Source of the DNA: JALCRY01 sp050946575
GTDB taxonomy: Bacteria; Bacillota; Clostridia; Peptostreptococcales; Anaerovoracaceae
NCBI GenBank assembly: GCA_050946575.1
Contig: JBMNVB010000015.1
Location: 1-15,099, forward strand
Length of the DNA stretch: 15,099 bases
Direction of reading: 5' to 3'
The position numbers and the translations under genes were made by a program. The notes beneath the pieces are model-generated. The model saw only the letters and a program-made list of their open reading frames with translations, had not been told where the DNA came from and made no database searches. How positions within the stretch are numbered: the first letter of the stretch is position 1; each line of letters starts with the position of its first letter. This document shows, piece by piece, positions 14,669-15,099 of the stretch.

Positions 14669-14728
14669 TTCCGATTACGAATCAATGCCGGGGGTTTCGA
14701 GGGCGGCCGGCACAAACGCGTCGAATTA

Positions 14729-15099
14729 CCTGTCACCGGGGTCGATTTTGAGCGTCGGTGACAGGGATTTCCTGTCACCCGGGATCGGTTTTGAGCGTTG
14801 GTGACAGGGATTTCCTGTCACCGGGGTCGATTTTGAGCGTCGGTGACAGGGATTTCCTGTCACCGGTGCAGTTTTTGAGCGTCGGTGACAGTGATTTCCT
14901 GTCACCGGTGCAGTTTTTGAGCGTCGGTGACAGGAAGTTTTCCTGTCACCAAGGTCGATTTTGAGCGTCGGTGACAGGGACTTCCTGTCACCGGGGTCGA
15001 TTTTGAGCGTCGGTGACAGGGATTTCCTGTCACCGGGGTCGATTTTGAGCGTCGGTGACAGGGATTTCCTGTCACCCGGGTCATTTTTGAGCTTTGGTG
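14729..15099. repeat. 42-bp tandem array of palindromes (eight full units and a partial one)
   Basis: Units start at 14729, 14771, 14814, 14856, 14898, 14942, 14984, 15026 and 15068; lengths are 42-44 bp and the last is cut by the window end. Each unit is CCTGTCACC, a 19-21 bp linker with TTTTGAGCG, GGTGACAGG and GATTT. CCTGTCACC is intact in all nine units and GGTGACAGG in seven of eight full ones, while linkers vary (TCGATTTT, GCAGTTTT, TCGGTTTT). The last unit is diverged, so the array may end near the window edge. All frames stay open because 42 is a multiple of three; no protein is supported. Confidence 0.92.

Noticed and set aside
14758..15084. Small repeat proteins on both strands (14-residue units)
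   Set aside because: The frames are open only because the 42-bp period is a multiple of three. No ribosome site or credible protein fold supports them.
14729..15099. CRISPR array
   Set aside because: The stretches between palindromes are nearly identical from unit to unit, so there are no unique spacers, and no cas gene is present.

Overview
The window looks like a chromosomal segment of a fairly GC-rich anaerobic Bacillota, probably Clostridia. This is inferred from strong AGGAGG-type ribosome sites, a ferredoxin-type thioredoxin reductase candidate, a CoA-disulfide reductase/sulfur-relay fusion, an HXXEE membrane protein, several small winged-helix regulators and a PD-(D/E)XK-like protein of a type I associate with Clostridia. 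No rRNA, tRNA, insertion sequence, phage gene or CRISPR array was seen.

Layout. 1-497: a large palindromic element, a degenerate three-unit repeat and the control region of the first gene. 498-3074: a four-domain FAD oxidoreductase/rhodanese/TusA/DsrE-like protein ending at a hairpin terminator. 3157-4546 (minus): a GNAT acetyltransferase and an HXXEE membrane protein, the latter divergent from a TetR regulator (4727-5308) across an operator-like dyad. 5406-5957: a flavin reductase-like protein. 6055-6450 (minus) and 6625-6918: an HxlR regulator divergent from a small ABM-like protein across three strong palindromes. 6996-7622 (minus): a lipoprotein flavodoxin. 7791-9326: a DMT-family transporter and an HD-domain protein. 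9327-9731: a second copy of the palindromic element. 9732-11330: a phosphohexomutase. 11393-13014 (minus): exonuclease III, translationally coupled to a thioredoxin reductase-like protein without the usual NADPH site. 13356-13679: an ArsR-type regulator. 13838-14668: the PD-(D/E)XK-like protein. 14729-15099: a 42-bp tandem array that runs off the window.

The genes lean towards thiol, flavin and sulfur redox chemistry (CoA-disulfide reductase fusion, flavin reductase, flavodoxin, FFTR-like reductase), with four small transcription factors between them. They do not form one operon: they sit in short units, mostly separated by terminators or divergent promoters.

The least explained signals are non-coding. 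They are two copies of a ~165-175 bp nested palindrome with a compensatory base-pair change in its inner stem, a tandem array of CCTGTCACC/GGTGACAGG palindromes beside the nuclease-like gene, and the octamer ATCAATGC, which I count 16 times on the two strands, with nearly half of the copies in the small intergenic fraction.
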